Below are positions 33,523-40,683 of a DNA stretch of 64,000 nucleotides, in pieces. A program made the translations under genes and the position numbers. The notes beneath the pieces were generated by a model. It was not told where the DNA came from. It did not search any database and saw only the letters and a program-made list of their open reading frames with translations. Source of the DNA: an uncultured Clostridium sp. (GTDB lineage Bacteria > Bacillota > Clostridia > Lachnospirales > Lachnospiraceae). The first letter of the stretch is position 1. Each line of letters starts with the position of its first letter. The stretch spans positions 16,706 to 80,705 of the forward strand of contig CALAAS010000054.1 in the NCBI GenBank assembly GCA_937885015.1. Direction: 5' to 3'.

Positions 33523-34128
33523 CTACAGGCTCCGCTCTGCCAGAAGCGCCCTGACCATGGATAAAAGCTCCTGCTCCCGAATCCGGCTCGTGTCGATCAT
33601 CATGTCATAGCTGGAAGGAGCCGCCCATTTTTTCTTGGTATAGTATTGATAATAATTTTTACGGATTCGGTCTGCCTGGCGGATCAGGTAGGCCGCCTCT
33701 TTTTCATCCGTTTCATACCGTCGCATGATCTCCTGGATCCGGATCATCCGGGGAGAATAAAAAAACAGGGAAAGAAGGCCTGGCCGATCTGCCAAAACCC
33801 AGTCCGCACACCGTCCGACTATGATGCAGGAACCCTTGTCTGCGTATTCCCGGATCAGGCCGGACTGAATGGCAAATAACGTATCATTCATCGGCTTTCC
33901 ATACCCGGTATAAGGATTGGAGCGGGCCGGAACCTTAAACAAAAAACGGTTTGCCCGCATTTCATCCGCCTCTTCCAGCTCCTTTTTCCCAAAACCGCCC
34001 CGGACGGCCGCCTCTTCCGTCAAGTGCCTGTCATAGCAGGGAATGCCAAGTCCCTCTGCCAGATGCTGGCCCATCCTTCTTCCTCCGCTTCCAAACTCTC
34101 TCCCAATGGAAATCACAAAGTTTTTCAT
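33523..34128 (-). CDS. Cytidylate kinase-like family protein
   Basis: A 201-residue P-loop protein related to CMP kinase (AAA_26 family): ISIGREFGSGGRRMG (6-20) is the nucleotide loop, with YDRHL and a lid region rich in Arg near 140-160. The substrate is not known and true Cmk is normally longer and located with ispH/rpsA, so this is a paralogue. I chose the ATG at 34128, eight bases after GAGGG. It is the first gene of the kinase-CAP-MMPL-coiled-coil operon and is divergent from tetR. Confidence 0.8.
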   Translation of the reverse strand: MKNFVISIGREFGSGGRRMGQHLAEGLGIPCYDRHLTEEAAVRGGFGKKELEEADEMRANRFLFKVPARSNPYTGYGKPMNDTLFAIQSGLIREYADKGSCIIVGRCADWVLADRPGLLSLFFYSPRMIRIQEIMRRYETDEKEAAYLIRQADRIRKNYYQYYTKKKWAAPSSYDMMIDTSRIREQELLSMVRALLAERSL

Positions 34129-34173
34129 CTGTTTTCCCTCTTTTTCGTTCTTTATGCAACTCAAGTGTTTTAA

Positions 34174-34202
34174 TTGACATATGTTCATTTTTAGAATATA
34201 AT
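34174..34202 (+). promoter_or_regulatory. Consensus promoter of the TetR gene
   Basis: TTGACA (34174-34179) and TATAAT (34197-34202) with a 17-base spacer: a perfect sigma-A promoter, start near 34209. The spacer begins inside the palindrome ACATATGT. It overlaps the initial transcribed region of the opposing promoter. Confidence 0.85.
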
Positions 34203-34204
34203 GC

Positions 34205-34233
34205 ATTATACTAAGCGATAGAAAAGAATACAA
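34205..34233 (-). promoter_or_regulatory. Promoter of the kinase-CAP-MMPL-coiled-coil operon
   Basis: TTGTAT (34228-34233) and TATAAT (34205-34210) with a 17-base spacer, start near 34198. Its -10 lies two bases from the -10 of the TetR promoter, so both cannot be occupied at once. Confidence 0.75.
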
Positions 34234-34365
34234 TAATCATTTTTTAACTCTTTGTATAATAAACAACATATTTTTAAAAAATGTTCATTAACGATATGTA
34301 AAATCTTTGCTAACAAAATTTCCAACATGCTGCACAGCAAATTGCTGCAAAATCAAGGAGGGACT

Positions 34366-34968
34366 ATGAAAAACGAAACACTGGATCGGAGAGTCCGAAA
34401 AACAAGACGACTTCTGCGGGAATGCCTGGTCAAACTTCTCCAGAAAAAAAAGATACAGGATATTACCGTAAAGGAACTGGCCGACATGGCCGATGTCAAT
34501 CGCGGTACCTTTTACCTTCACTACCGCGATGTATTTGATCTGATGGATCAGATTGAGCTGGAATTGATGGAGGAAGTAGAGGCAGTTCTGTCCCACCACC
34601 CGGTCAATGAACTGGTCGCCCGCCCTTCTCTGGTGCTTGGGGAACTATTTCCCATGGTAAAAGAGAACGCCGATCTGATCTCCATCCTGATCGGTGAAAA
34701 CGGCGACCTCAATTTTGTCAACCAGCTGAAACGGGTGGTCAGCGATAAATGCCTGAAAAACTGGCTGGATATGAAGTGTCCCGGAGATCCCGATTCCCTT
34801 GGGGCCTACTCTTCTTTCATCGTGTCCGGATGCATCGGAACGGTTCAGTACTGGCTGGAAAACGGCATGAAAGAATCCTCGCAGCAGATGGCCAGCCTGA
34901 CAGAAGAATTTATCATAAAGGGATTGCGGGTACTGGAAACCCCATCGGATTCCAATGTCCAGCGATAA
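34366..34968 (+). CDS. TetR-family transcriptional regulator
   Basis: A 200-residue regulator. The N-terminal helix-turn-helix (about 8-58: VKELADMADVNRGTFYLHYRDVFDLMDQIE) is typical of TetR; the C-terminal ligand domain (about 70-195) is of the TetR_C_7 type, with CIGTVQYWLENGM. AAGGAGG precedes the ATG at 34366, and the leader is about 157 bases. It is divergent from, and shares overlapping promoters with, the kinase-CAP-MMPL-coiled-coil operon, so it probably represses that operon and itself. The inducer is unknown. Confidence 0.88.
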   Translation: MKNETLDRRVRKTRRLLRECLVKLLQKKKIQDITVKELADMADVNRGTFYLHYRDVFDLMDQIELELMEEVEAVLSHHPVNELVARPSLVLGELFPMVKENADLISILIGENGDLNFVNQLKRVVSDKCLKNWLDMKCPGDPDSLGAYSSFIVSGCIGTVQYWLENGMKESSQQMASLTEEFIIKGLRVLETPSDSNVQR

Positions 34969-35118
34969 CATGGCCTTTTTTCGCCACCGCCACAAACTCT
35001 GCCCGTGTTTTAAGGTAAAAACAGCATATCCGCCATGGAACGTCATATCCTGGTACTCGCCTTCAATGGAAGGATCGCCAAAGGTCACGGCATCTTCTTG
35101 TCCGGCTTTGCCGAACAG
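34969..35118. other. Gap between tetR and valS terminator, unassigned open frames
   Basis: This 150-base stretch is open on both strands. On the minus strand a frame running from the valS terminator into the tetR 3' end reads AGQEDAVTFGDPSIEGEYQD and onward, which looks protein-like but has no ribosome site or start of its own. Part of it (35092-35115) matches the hairpin arm CATCTTCTTGTCCGGCTT of the typA leader element. I assign no gene. Confidence 0.4.
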
Positions 35119-35160
35119 GAAAAACGCCGCAAAGTCATCTGCATCGATAACTCTGCGGCA
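35119..35160 (-). terminator. valS terminator
   Basis: On the minus strand GCCGCAGAGT pairs with ACTTTGCGGC (one G-T pair) across 14 bases, followed by GTTTTTCC, 15 bases after the valS stop. Confidence 0.75.
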
Positions 35161-35174
35161 TCCCTTTCGTTTTA

Positions 35175-37826
35175 TTATTTCGTAAGCTGCTCCAGGCGCT
35201 CCTGTACCTGTGCCATCATTTGGCGGTACTTCTCCAGCTTCCCGCGCTCTTCTGCAATCTTCGCCTCCGGCGCACGGCTGACAAATTTCTCATTGTTCAG
35301 CATTCCCTCGGAACGGGCCAGCTCTTTTTTCAGTTTCTCCGCCTCTTTGTTCAGGCGCTCGATCTCCTTATCCAGATCCACCAACTCTGCAAATGGCATA
35401 TAAATGGCGGCACTGGCCGTTACAGCAGAAACAGCGTCCTCCGCGATACCGCTTCGATCTTTCTGCAGCACCACCTCGCTGGCATATCCGAGAGCCGCGA
35501 AGAAAAGACGGCTTCTGTCAAAGATCTGAAGCACAGCCTCATCCTCTGACACCACGAATACCTTAGCCTTCTTGCTGGGCGGAACGTTCATGGAAGTGCG
35601 GACGCCACGGATGGCGCGCACTGCTTCCTTCATGGTCTCCACTGCCTTTTCTTCCTCTGCAAAATTCCACTCCTCCTGGTATACCGGCCAGGATGAGATC
35701 ATGATGGACGGCTCTTCCTCCTGCAGGTTGCAGAAAATCTCCTCGCTGATAAACGGCATATAGGGGTGTAAAAGCTTCAGAGACTGGATCAGCACCGTCC
35801 GCAGCGTCCAGATGGCTGCCGCCTTGGTGGTATTGTTCTCCTCCCAGAGCCTCGGTTTTACCATCTCGATATACCAGTCGCAGAATTCCTCCCAGATAAA
35901 GTCATATACCTTCTGAAGAGCAATCCCGAGCTCGTACTTATCCATATTCTCAGTCACATCTCTGGCCAGAGTGTTGACCTTGGAAAGGATCCACCGATCC
36001 GGCATGGTCAGGTCTTCCAGCTTGACCTCTGCCTCCGGCGCTTTCTCGATATTCATCATAATGAAACGTGACGCATTCCAAACCTTGTTGGCAAAATTCC
36101 GACTGGCTTCCACCCGCTCCCAGTAGAAACGCATATCATTGCCTGGGGCATTTCCGGTCATCAGCGTCATGCGCAGGGCATCTGCTCCGTATTTTTCAAT
36201 GACTTCCAGCGGGTCAATTCCATTTCCGAGAGATTTACTCATCTTTCTTCCCTGGGAATCCCGCACCAGGCCATGGATCAGAACCGTATGGAAAGGCTCT
36301 TTTCCCGTCTGCTCCAGTCCTGAAAATACCATTCGGATTACCCAGAAAAAGATAATATCGTAACCCGTTACCAGCACGTCTGTGGGATAGAAATACTCGT
36401 ATTCCTTTGTATTTTCCGGCCATCCCAGTGTTGAAAAAGGCCAGAGTGCCGAAGAAAACCAGGTATCCAGTGTATCTTCATCCTGATGAAGATGAGTGCC
36501 GCCGCATTTGGGACATACCACCGGAGCCGTTTTTGCCACGGTCATCTCGCCGCAGTCATCACAATAGTAGGCCGGAATCCGGTGCCCCCACCAGAGCTGT
36601 CTGGAAATACACCAGTCCCGGATGCCCTCCAGCCAGTGCAGATAGGTTTTTCCGAAACTCTCTGGAACAAACTTAAGCCGCCCGGATCGCAGCGCTTCGA
36701 TGGCCGGTTTTGCCAGCTCGTCCATCTTTACAAACCACTGGGGTTTTACCATGGGTTCCACCGTCGTACCGCAGCGGTCATGGGTTCCCACGTTGTGAGA
36801 ATGAGGAACAACCTTTACTAAAAGGCCCTGCTCCTTCAAATCCTCCACCATGGCTTTTCTCGCCTCATAGCGGTCCATACCCTGATACTTGCCCGGTGCA
36901 CTGATGGTGGCATCGTCATTCAGAATACAGATCTCCTCCAGGCCGTGGCGCTTCCCAACTTCAAAGTCATTGGGGTCATGGGCCGGTGTGATCTTCACGC
37001 AGCCGGTTCCAAATTCCTTATCCACATACTCGTCGGCAATGACCGGGATTTCCCGATCCGTCAGCGGAAGCTTTAACATTTTCCCGATAAGGTCCTGATA
37101 ACGCTCATCCTCCGGGTTTACGGCTACCGCCGTATCGCCCAGCAGCGTCTCCGGACGGGTGGTGGCGATCTCCACGAACCGTCCCTCTTCTCCCACGATG
37201 GGGTAATTGATATGCCAGAAGAAACCATCCTGCTCTTCGTGCTCTACCTCTGCGTCCGAGATGGAGGTCTGGCATACAGGACACCAGTTGATGATCCTGG
37301 ATCCCTTGTAGATATATCCCTTTTCATACAGCCTCGTAAATACTTCGAGCACCGCCTCAGAACATCCCTCGTCCATGGTAAACCGTTCCCGATCCCAGTC
37401 TGCGGAGGAACCAAGCTTATGAAGCTGCTTTACAATGCGGCTTCCATACTCCTCTTTCCACTCCCATGCCTTTTCCAGAAATCCCTCCCGGCCCAGGTCG
37501 TGTTTGTCTATACCCTGGCTTTTCAGTTTATCGATCACCTTTACCTCTGTCGCGATAGCCGCATGATCCGTGCCTGGCTGCCAGAGTGTCTCATACCCCT
37601 GCATTCTCTTATAGCGGATCAGGATATCCTGCATGGTATTGTCCAGGGCATGACCCATATGGAGCTGCCCGGTAATATTGGGCGGCGGCATGACGATCGT
37701 AAAAGGTTTTCTGCCTTCCCGGCGTCCCCGCTCGGCATCTGCGTGGAAATATTTGCTGTCCAGCCATTTCTGGTACAGGCGTTCTTCGATTTCCGCCGGA
37801 TTATACGTCTTTTCCAGTTCTTTCAT
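35175..37826 (-). CDS. valS: Valyl-tRNA synthetase
   Basis: Charges tRNA-Val and edits misactivated threonine. The 883 residues comprise a class I catalytic core with PNITGQLHMGHA (50-61, HIGH), an editing domain (about 190-340), KMSKS in GRKMSKSLGNG (about 527), an anticodon-binding domain and a C-terminal coiled coil (about 815-883). GGAG lies nine bases before the ATG. It is the third gene after a T-box leader whose specifier is GTA (Val), so uncharged tRNA-Val should raise its expression. Confidence 0.98.
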   Translation of the reverse strand: MKELEKTYNPAEIEERLYQKWLDSKYFHADAERGRREGRKPFTIVMPPPNITGQLHMGHALDNTMQDILIRYKRMQGYETLWQPGTDHAAIATEVKVIDKLKSQGIDKHDLGREGFLEKAWEWKEEYGSRIVKQLHKLGSSADWDRERFTMDEGCSEAVLEVFTRLYEKGYIYKGSRIINWCPVCQTSISDAEVEHEEQDGFFWHINYPIVGEEGRFVEIATTRPETLLGDTAVAVNPEDERYQDLIGKMLKLPLTDREIPVIADEYVDKEFGTGCVKITPAHDPNDFEVGKRHGLEEICILNDDATISAPGKYQGMDRYEARKAMVEDLKEQGLLVKVVPHSHNVGTHDRCGTTVEPMVKPQWFVKMDELAKPAIEALRSGRLKFVPESFGKTYLHWLEGIRDWCISRQLWWGHRIPAYYCDDCGEMTVAKTAPVVCPKCGGTHLHQDEDTLDTWFSSALWPFSTLGWPENTKEYEYFYPTDVLVTGYDIIFFWVIRMVFSGLEQTGKEPFHTVLIHGLVRDSQGRKMSKSLGNGIDPLEVIEKYGADALRMTLMTGNAPGNDMRFYWERVEASRNFANKVWNASRFIMMNIEKAPEAEVKLEDLTMPDRWILSKVNTLARDVTENMDKYELGIALQKVYDFIWEEFCDWYIEMVKPRLWEENNTTKAAAIWTLRTVLIQSLKLLHPYMPFISEEIFCNLQEEEPSIMISSWPVYQEEWNFAEEEKAVETMKEAVRAIRGVRTSMNVPPSKKAKVFVVSEDEAVLQIFDRSRLFFAALGYASEVVLQKDRSGIAEDAVSAVTASAAIYMPFAELVDLDKEIERLNKEAEKLKKELARSEGMLNNEKFVSRAPEAKIAEERGKLEKYRQMMAQVQERLEQLTK

Positions 37827-37884
37827 CTCTGATTTCTCCTCTTTTTCTGTTTTCTATGATTCCCTGTTCTGTAACAGTCTTCCT

Positions 37885-38535
37885 TTATTGGGTTCCGTTT
37901 TGAAACGAAAAGGACTCTATGAGCGCCTGCACATCCTCCTGCAGGCGACCGTCATCTGACTCCGGGAGGATGGCCGTCATCAGGCAGCCGCCCTTCTCAT
38001 CTGCCGCCAGATAAAAAAGCTGACGCATAGTGAGCTGTCTTTCCCGATCTGTCATTGTGATCGCCATTCCGGAAAGGCCGCTTCGCGGCATATAGATACC
38101 GTCAACCCGGACGTCCAGATAATCTTCCTTCAGCGCCTCCGCGTAAGACGGCGCAAACACCGTCTCAAACTGCTGGACCTGTTCCATTGTGATCTGTTCG
38201 GATTCCTGGAATGTAACAGAACAGGCCGGGTGGCGCCTGAGGCGCAGCTCAAACATCCCCTCCAGCCGGGATACCTCCCAGATCTGTTCATCCGCTTGCA
38301 CGGTAAAACGGCCGTCTGTGCTCTTAAACACCCCATTTTTGATCTGTCCGGGCATATCGGAAGATAACTCTGCAGATATAGAAGGCGAGGTTCGCTCCAC
38401 CTCCAGGCTTTCCCTCAGGGCGCTGTCTGCTCCGCAGCCGGCGCAGAAAAAAGCCGCGCACATCAATCCCGCCACACACCAGTCCCGTACCCGGATCCGG
38501 TATTTTCCTTTCTTCGATGCCCCGTCTTTCCTCAT
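37885..38535 (-). CDS. Lipoprotein in the valS operon, function unknown
   Basis: A 216-residue protein. A basic N-terminus (MRKDGASKKGKYRIRVRDW) precedes a hydrophobic stretch and the lipobox FCAGC (Cys about 34). The mature part is about 180 residues with a mixed alpha/beta pattern (SVTFQESEQITMEQVQQFE, IYMPRSGLSGMAITMTDR, RQLFYLAADEKGG), reminiscent of PsbP/DUF1795-like small domains that sense or damage-shield membranes, but I cannot assign it. GGAGGAAGT precedes the ATG. It lies 11 bases after the DUF6472-like gene and 58 bases before valS. Confidence 0.75.
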   Translation of the reverse strand: MRKDGASKKGKYRIRVRDWCVAGLMCAAFFCAGCGADSALRESLEVERTSPSISAELSSDMPGQIKNGVFKSTDGRFTVQADEQIWEVSRLEGMFELRLRRHPACSVTFQESEQITMEQVQQFETVFAPSYAEALKEDYLDVRVDGIYMPRSGLSGMAITMTDRERQLTMRQLFYLAADEKGGCLMTAILPESDDGRLQEDVQALIESFSFQNGTQ

Positions 38536-38546
38536 ACTTCCTCCCG

Positions 38547-38738
38547 TTACATCTGTTTTCGAACAATCTGGTACTCGTCATCCGTCTGATAATATGGGCA
38601 GGCAAATCTTCGATTTCCAAGAAATGCCGCCATCTCATCTTCATCCAGACTGGCCTCGCAGACGTAATAGCCATAATCCTCGTCATACACATAATTTCCG
38701 CAAGTATCACAGCTTACCAGCCTGCCCTTTTTCTCCAT
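38547..38738 (-). CDS. Small Cys-rich protein (DUF6472-like)
   Basis: A 63-residue protein, MEKKGRLVSCDTCGNYVYDE onward, with CDTC at 10-13, Cys27 and Cys47, spaced as in a small zinc-ribbon. The text resembles the DUF6472 family of Clostridia, whose function is not known. GGAGG lies seven bases before the ATG. It is the first coding gene after the valine T-box and repeat DNA, so it is valine-regulated together with the lipoprotein and valS. Confidence 0.8.
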   Translation of the reverse strand: MEKKGRLVSCDTCGNYVYDEDYGYYVCEASLDEDEMAAFLGNRRFACPYYQTDDEYQIVRKQM

Positions 38739-38770
38739 CCTTCTCCCTCCCGGACTGCTCTGCCTTTCCT

Positions 38771-38827
38771 ATGGCTGGCGATCCCCGCGGAGCGTTTTTA
38801 TTGCATAAGAAGTTGCTTCCTATGCAA
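38771..38827. repeat. Family B repeat, truncated copy
   Basis: Only the distal part is present: TGGCGATCCCCGCGGAGCG, T-run and the hairpin TTGCATAAGAAG...TATGCAA. It shares that hairpin with the adjacent full copy, so the two form a partial tandem array. Confidence 0.85.
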
Positions 38828-38953
38828 CGAGAAAGAAGCTCGCCCGCGAGCTTCTCCGCCTGCGGCGGGTCGCTTCTGCGACAGAATTCCTCTCCGCCGC
38901 ATGGCGATCCCCGCGGAGCGTTTTTATTGCATAAGAAGTTGCTTCTTATGCAA
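38818..38953. repeat. Family B repeat, full copy in the valS-operon leader
   Basis: It is close to identical to 24365-24502, with differences mainly in the terminal hairpin (GCATAAGAAG versus GTATAGGAAG). It begins immediately after the T-box terminator and separates it from the first gene by about 215 bases of repeat DNA. Confidence 0.92.
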
Positions 38954-39252
38954 TAAAAAAACCCTCTGCTTTTCAGCAAAGGGCGATGTATAACCGCGGT
39001 ACCACCTTTTTCAACCGATCCGGGGACTCTGCCCCTTTTCGATCCTCAACCGTCCTGTAACGCGGACGAAACGTGGTTTTCTACTGAGGTTCTCCACCCA
39101 GCCGCATTCCCGCAGCCAAACGGATCCCGTTCCAAAACCCGGCTCAAAAGCTACCTTCCATGCCCGCCTTCTGAAGCCATCTTTCAACCGATGGACAGCT
39201 CTCTCTGTCAGGGCCAGACATGTACTCCTCTTTTTCCAGGCCTTTTCGTTTT
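38954..39252 (-). ncRNA. Valine-specific T-box leader
   Basis: A tRNA-sensing riboswitch. On the minus strand the T-box core AAGGTGGTACCGCGG (38994-39008) is followed by the terminator CCCTTTGCT-GAAA-AGCAGAGGG and seven T (38954-38983). Stem I has an AG-rich bulge (ACAGAGAGAGCTGT) and the specifier region GGAAGGTAGCTTTTGAGC, in which GTA at 39152-39154 occupies the specifier position and codes for valine. This agrees with valS in the operon. Confidence 0.93.
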
Positions 39253-39259
39253 CTCTGAT

Positions 39260-39288
39260 ATCATAGTGTTTTTTTCAGAAGTTGTCAA
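39260..39288 (-). promoter_or_regulatory. Promoter of the T-box-valS operon
   Basis: TTGACA (39283-39288) and TATGAT (39260-39265), 17 bases apart, with start near 39253. Confidence 0.8.
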
Positions 39289-39317
39289 GGGGGCGTTTTT
39301 TCATTCGTATAAATCTT

Positions 39318-39346
39318 TTGACAAGTTTTTATCCATCTTTTATAAT
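39318..39346 (+). promoter_or_regulatory. Consensus promoter of the DUF362/ferredoxin gene
   Basis: TTGACA (39318-39323) and TATAAT (39341-39346) with a 17-base spacer: a perfect sigma-A promoter, start near 39353. Confidence 0.85.
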
Positions 39347-39349
39347 ATT

Positions 39350-39432
39350 TGTAACAACAATTCTGAACGGCGGGGATTTCCTCGTTCGCCAAAGTCGGAC
39401 AAGAAGATCTCCCCTGAACTGTTATACTTGTT
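39350..39432 (+). repeat. Degenerate copy of the palindromic leader element
   Basis: Outer text TGTAACAACAATTCTGAACGG and CCCTGAACTGTTATA resembles the two ends of the typA leader element. CGGCGGGGATTTC and CGGACAAGAAGAT match internal parts (the CGGCGGGAAATCT block and one arm of the 13-bp hairpin), and the long middle is deleted. It starts at the predicted transcription start. Confidence 0.6.
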
Positions 39433-39454
39433 TTACAAACAAAAGGAGGTTACC

Positions 39455-40585
39455 ATGGAACCATCAACCGTTTATTTTACCGATTTTCATACAATCGCCT
39501 TTGGCGACGGACTTCCCACCAAATTGAAAAAGCTCATAAAGAAGGCCGGTATTGCAGATCTCAACCTGGAAGGAAAATTCGTTGCCATCAAAATGCACTT
39601 CGGAGAGCTGGGAAACATCAGCTATCTGCGCCCCAATTATGCCAGAGCTGTGGTCGATGTGGTAAAAGAACTGGGTGGAAAGCCATTTCTTACCGACTGC
39701 AACACCATGTACCCCGGAAGCCGAAAAAATGCGCTGGAACACCTGGAATGCGCCTGGGAAAACGGATTTACACCGCTGACCGTAGGATGTCCCATCCTCA
39801 TCGGAGACGGTCTCAAGGGAACGGATGATGTGGCTGTGCCAGTCCAGGGCGGCGAGTACGTCAAAGAGGCAAAGATCGGCCGCGCCATCATGGACGCCGA
39901 TGTTTTCATCAGCCTTACCCACTTTAAAGGCCACGAGATGACCGGCTTCGGCGGAACCATCAAAAATATCGGAATGGGCTGCGGTTCCCGGGCCGGAAAA
40001 AAAGAGCAGCATTCCAGTGGAAAACCTCATATCACGCCGGCCAAATGCCGCGGCTGCAAAAAATGTCAGAAAGAATGTGCCAATCATGGCCTGGTATTCG
40101 ACGAAACTTCCCGCAAGATGTGCGTGGATCAGGAATCCTGCGTTGGCTGCGGCCGCTGTCTGGGCGCCTGCAACTTCGACGCCATCGCTTTTGACAACGA
40201 CACAGCCAATGAGCTTTTAAACCGCAGAATGGCCGAATACACCAAGGCCGTGGTGGACGGTCGGCCCCAGTTCCACATCTCACTGGTAGTAGATGTGTCC
40301 CCCAACTGTGACTGCCACGGAGAAAATGACGTTCCCATCCTTCCAAACCTGGGAATGTTTGCGTCTTTCGATCCTCTGGCTCTGGATCAGGCCTGCGTTG
40401 ATGCCTGCCTGGCTGCAACTCCCATGCCGGGAAGCCAGCTGGCCAGACATCTGGCAGACCCCAGTTTCCACGACCACCACGACCACTTCCGAAACTCCAC
40501 TCCGGAATCCGAGTGGAAAAGCTGCCTGGAGCATGCAGAAAAAATCGGTCTCGGCTCCCGCCAGTATAAACTGATTACCATGTAA
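39455..40585 (+). CDS. DUF362 protein with two 4Fe-4S ferredoxin motifs
   Basis: A 376-residue cytoplasmic protein. The DUF362 domain (about 1-185, with IKMHFGELGN, FLTDCNTMYPGSR and SLTHFKGHEMTGFGGTIKN) surrounds a ferredoxin insert with two cluster motifs: Cys198, 201, 204, 208 and Cys229, 232, 235, 239. DUF362 continues afterwards (DVSPNCDCHGENDVP, FASFDPLALDQACVD). Family members are common in anaerobes; the reaction is not known, and an electron-transfer or cofactor role is inferred. AAAAGGAGG precedes the ATG. It is a single-gene unit with its own promoter and terminator. Confidence 0.9.
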   Translation: MEPSTVYFTDFHTIAFGDGLPTKLKKLIKKAGIADLNLEGKFVAIKMHFGELGNISYLRPNYARAVVDVVKELGGKPFLTDCNTMYPGSRKNALEHLECAWENGFTPLTVGCPILIGDGLKGTDDVAVPVQGGEYVKEAKIGRAIMDADVFISLTHFKGHEMTGFGGTIKNIGMGCGSRAGKKEQHSSGKPHITPAKCRGCKKCQKECANHGLVFDETSRKMCVDQESCVGCGRCLGACNFDAIAFDNDTANELLNRRMAEYTKAVVDGRPQFHISLVVDVSPNCDCHGENDVPILPNLGMFASFDPLALDQACVDACLAATPMPGSQLARHLADPSFHDHHDHFRNSTPESEWKSCLEHAEKIGLGSRQYKLITM

Positions 40586-40609
40586 ATCAAATTCTTCGAA
40601 CGTAAAATA

Positions 40610-40648
40610 AAGGTACTGCAAACCAAATTTCGCTGCAGTACCTTTTTT
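40610..40648. terminator. Bidirectional terminator between DUF362 gene and dacF
   Basis: AAAGGTACTGCA and TGCAGTACCTTT pair perfectly (12 bp) around 13 bases, with T-rich tails on both strands. Confidence 0.88.
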
Positions 40649-40683
40649 ATGTACTTTTTTCAATTGTCAGGCATTAAAAACCG

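Noticed and set aside
34645..35088. 147-codon minus-strand frame overlapping the end of tetR
   Set aside because: Most of it is antisense to tetR; the coherent-looking start lies in the gap and is reported as a question, not as a gene.
38707..38979. 90-codon minus-strand frame within the family B repeats
   Set aside because: It is read through the repeat DNA and has no ribosome site; such frames are by-products of the repeat sequence.
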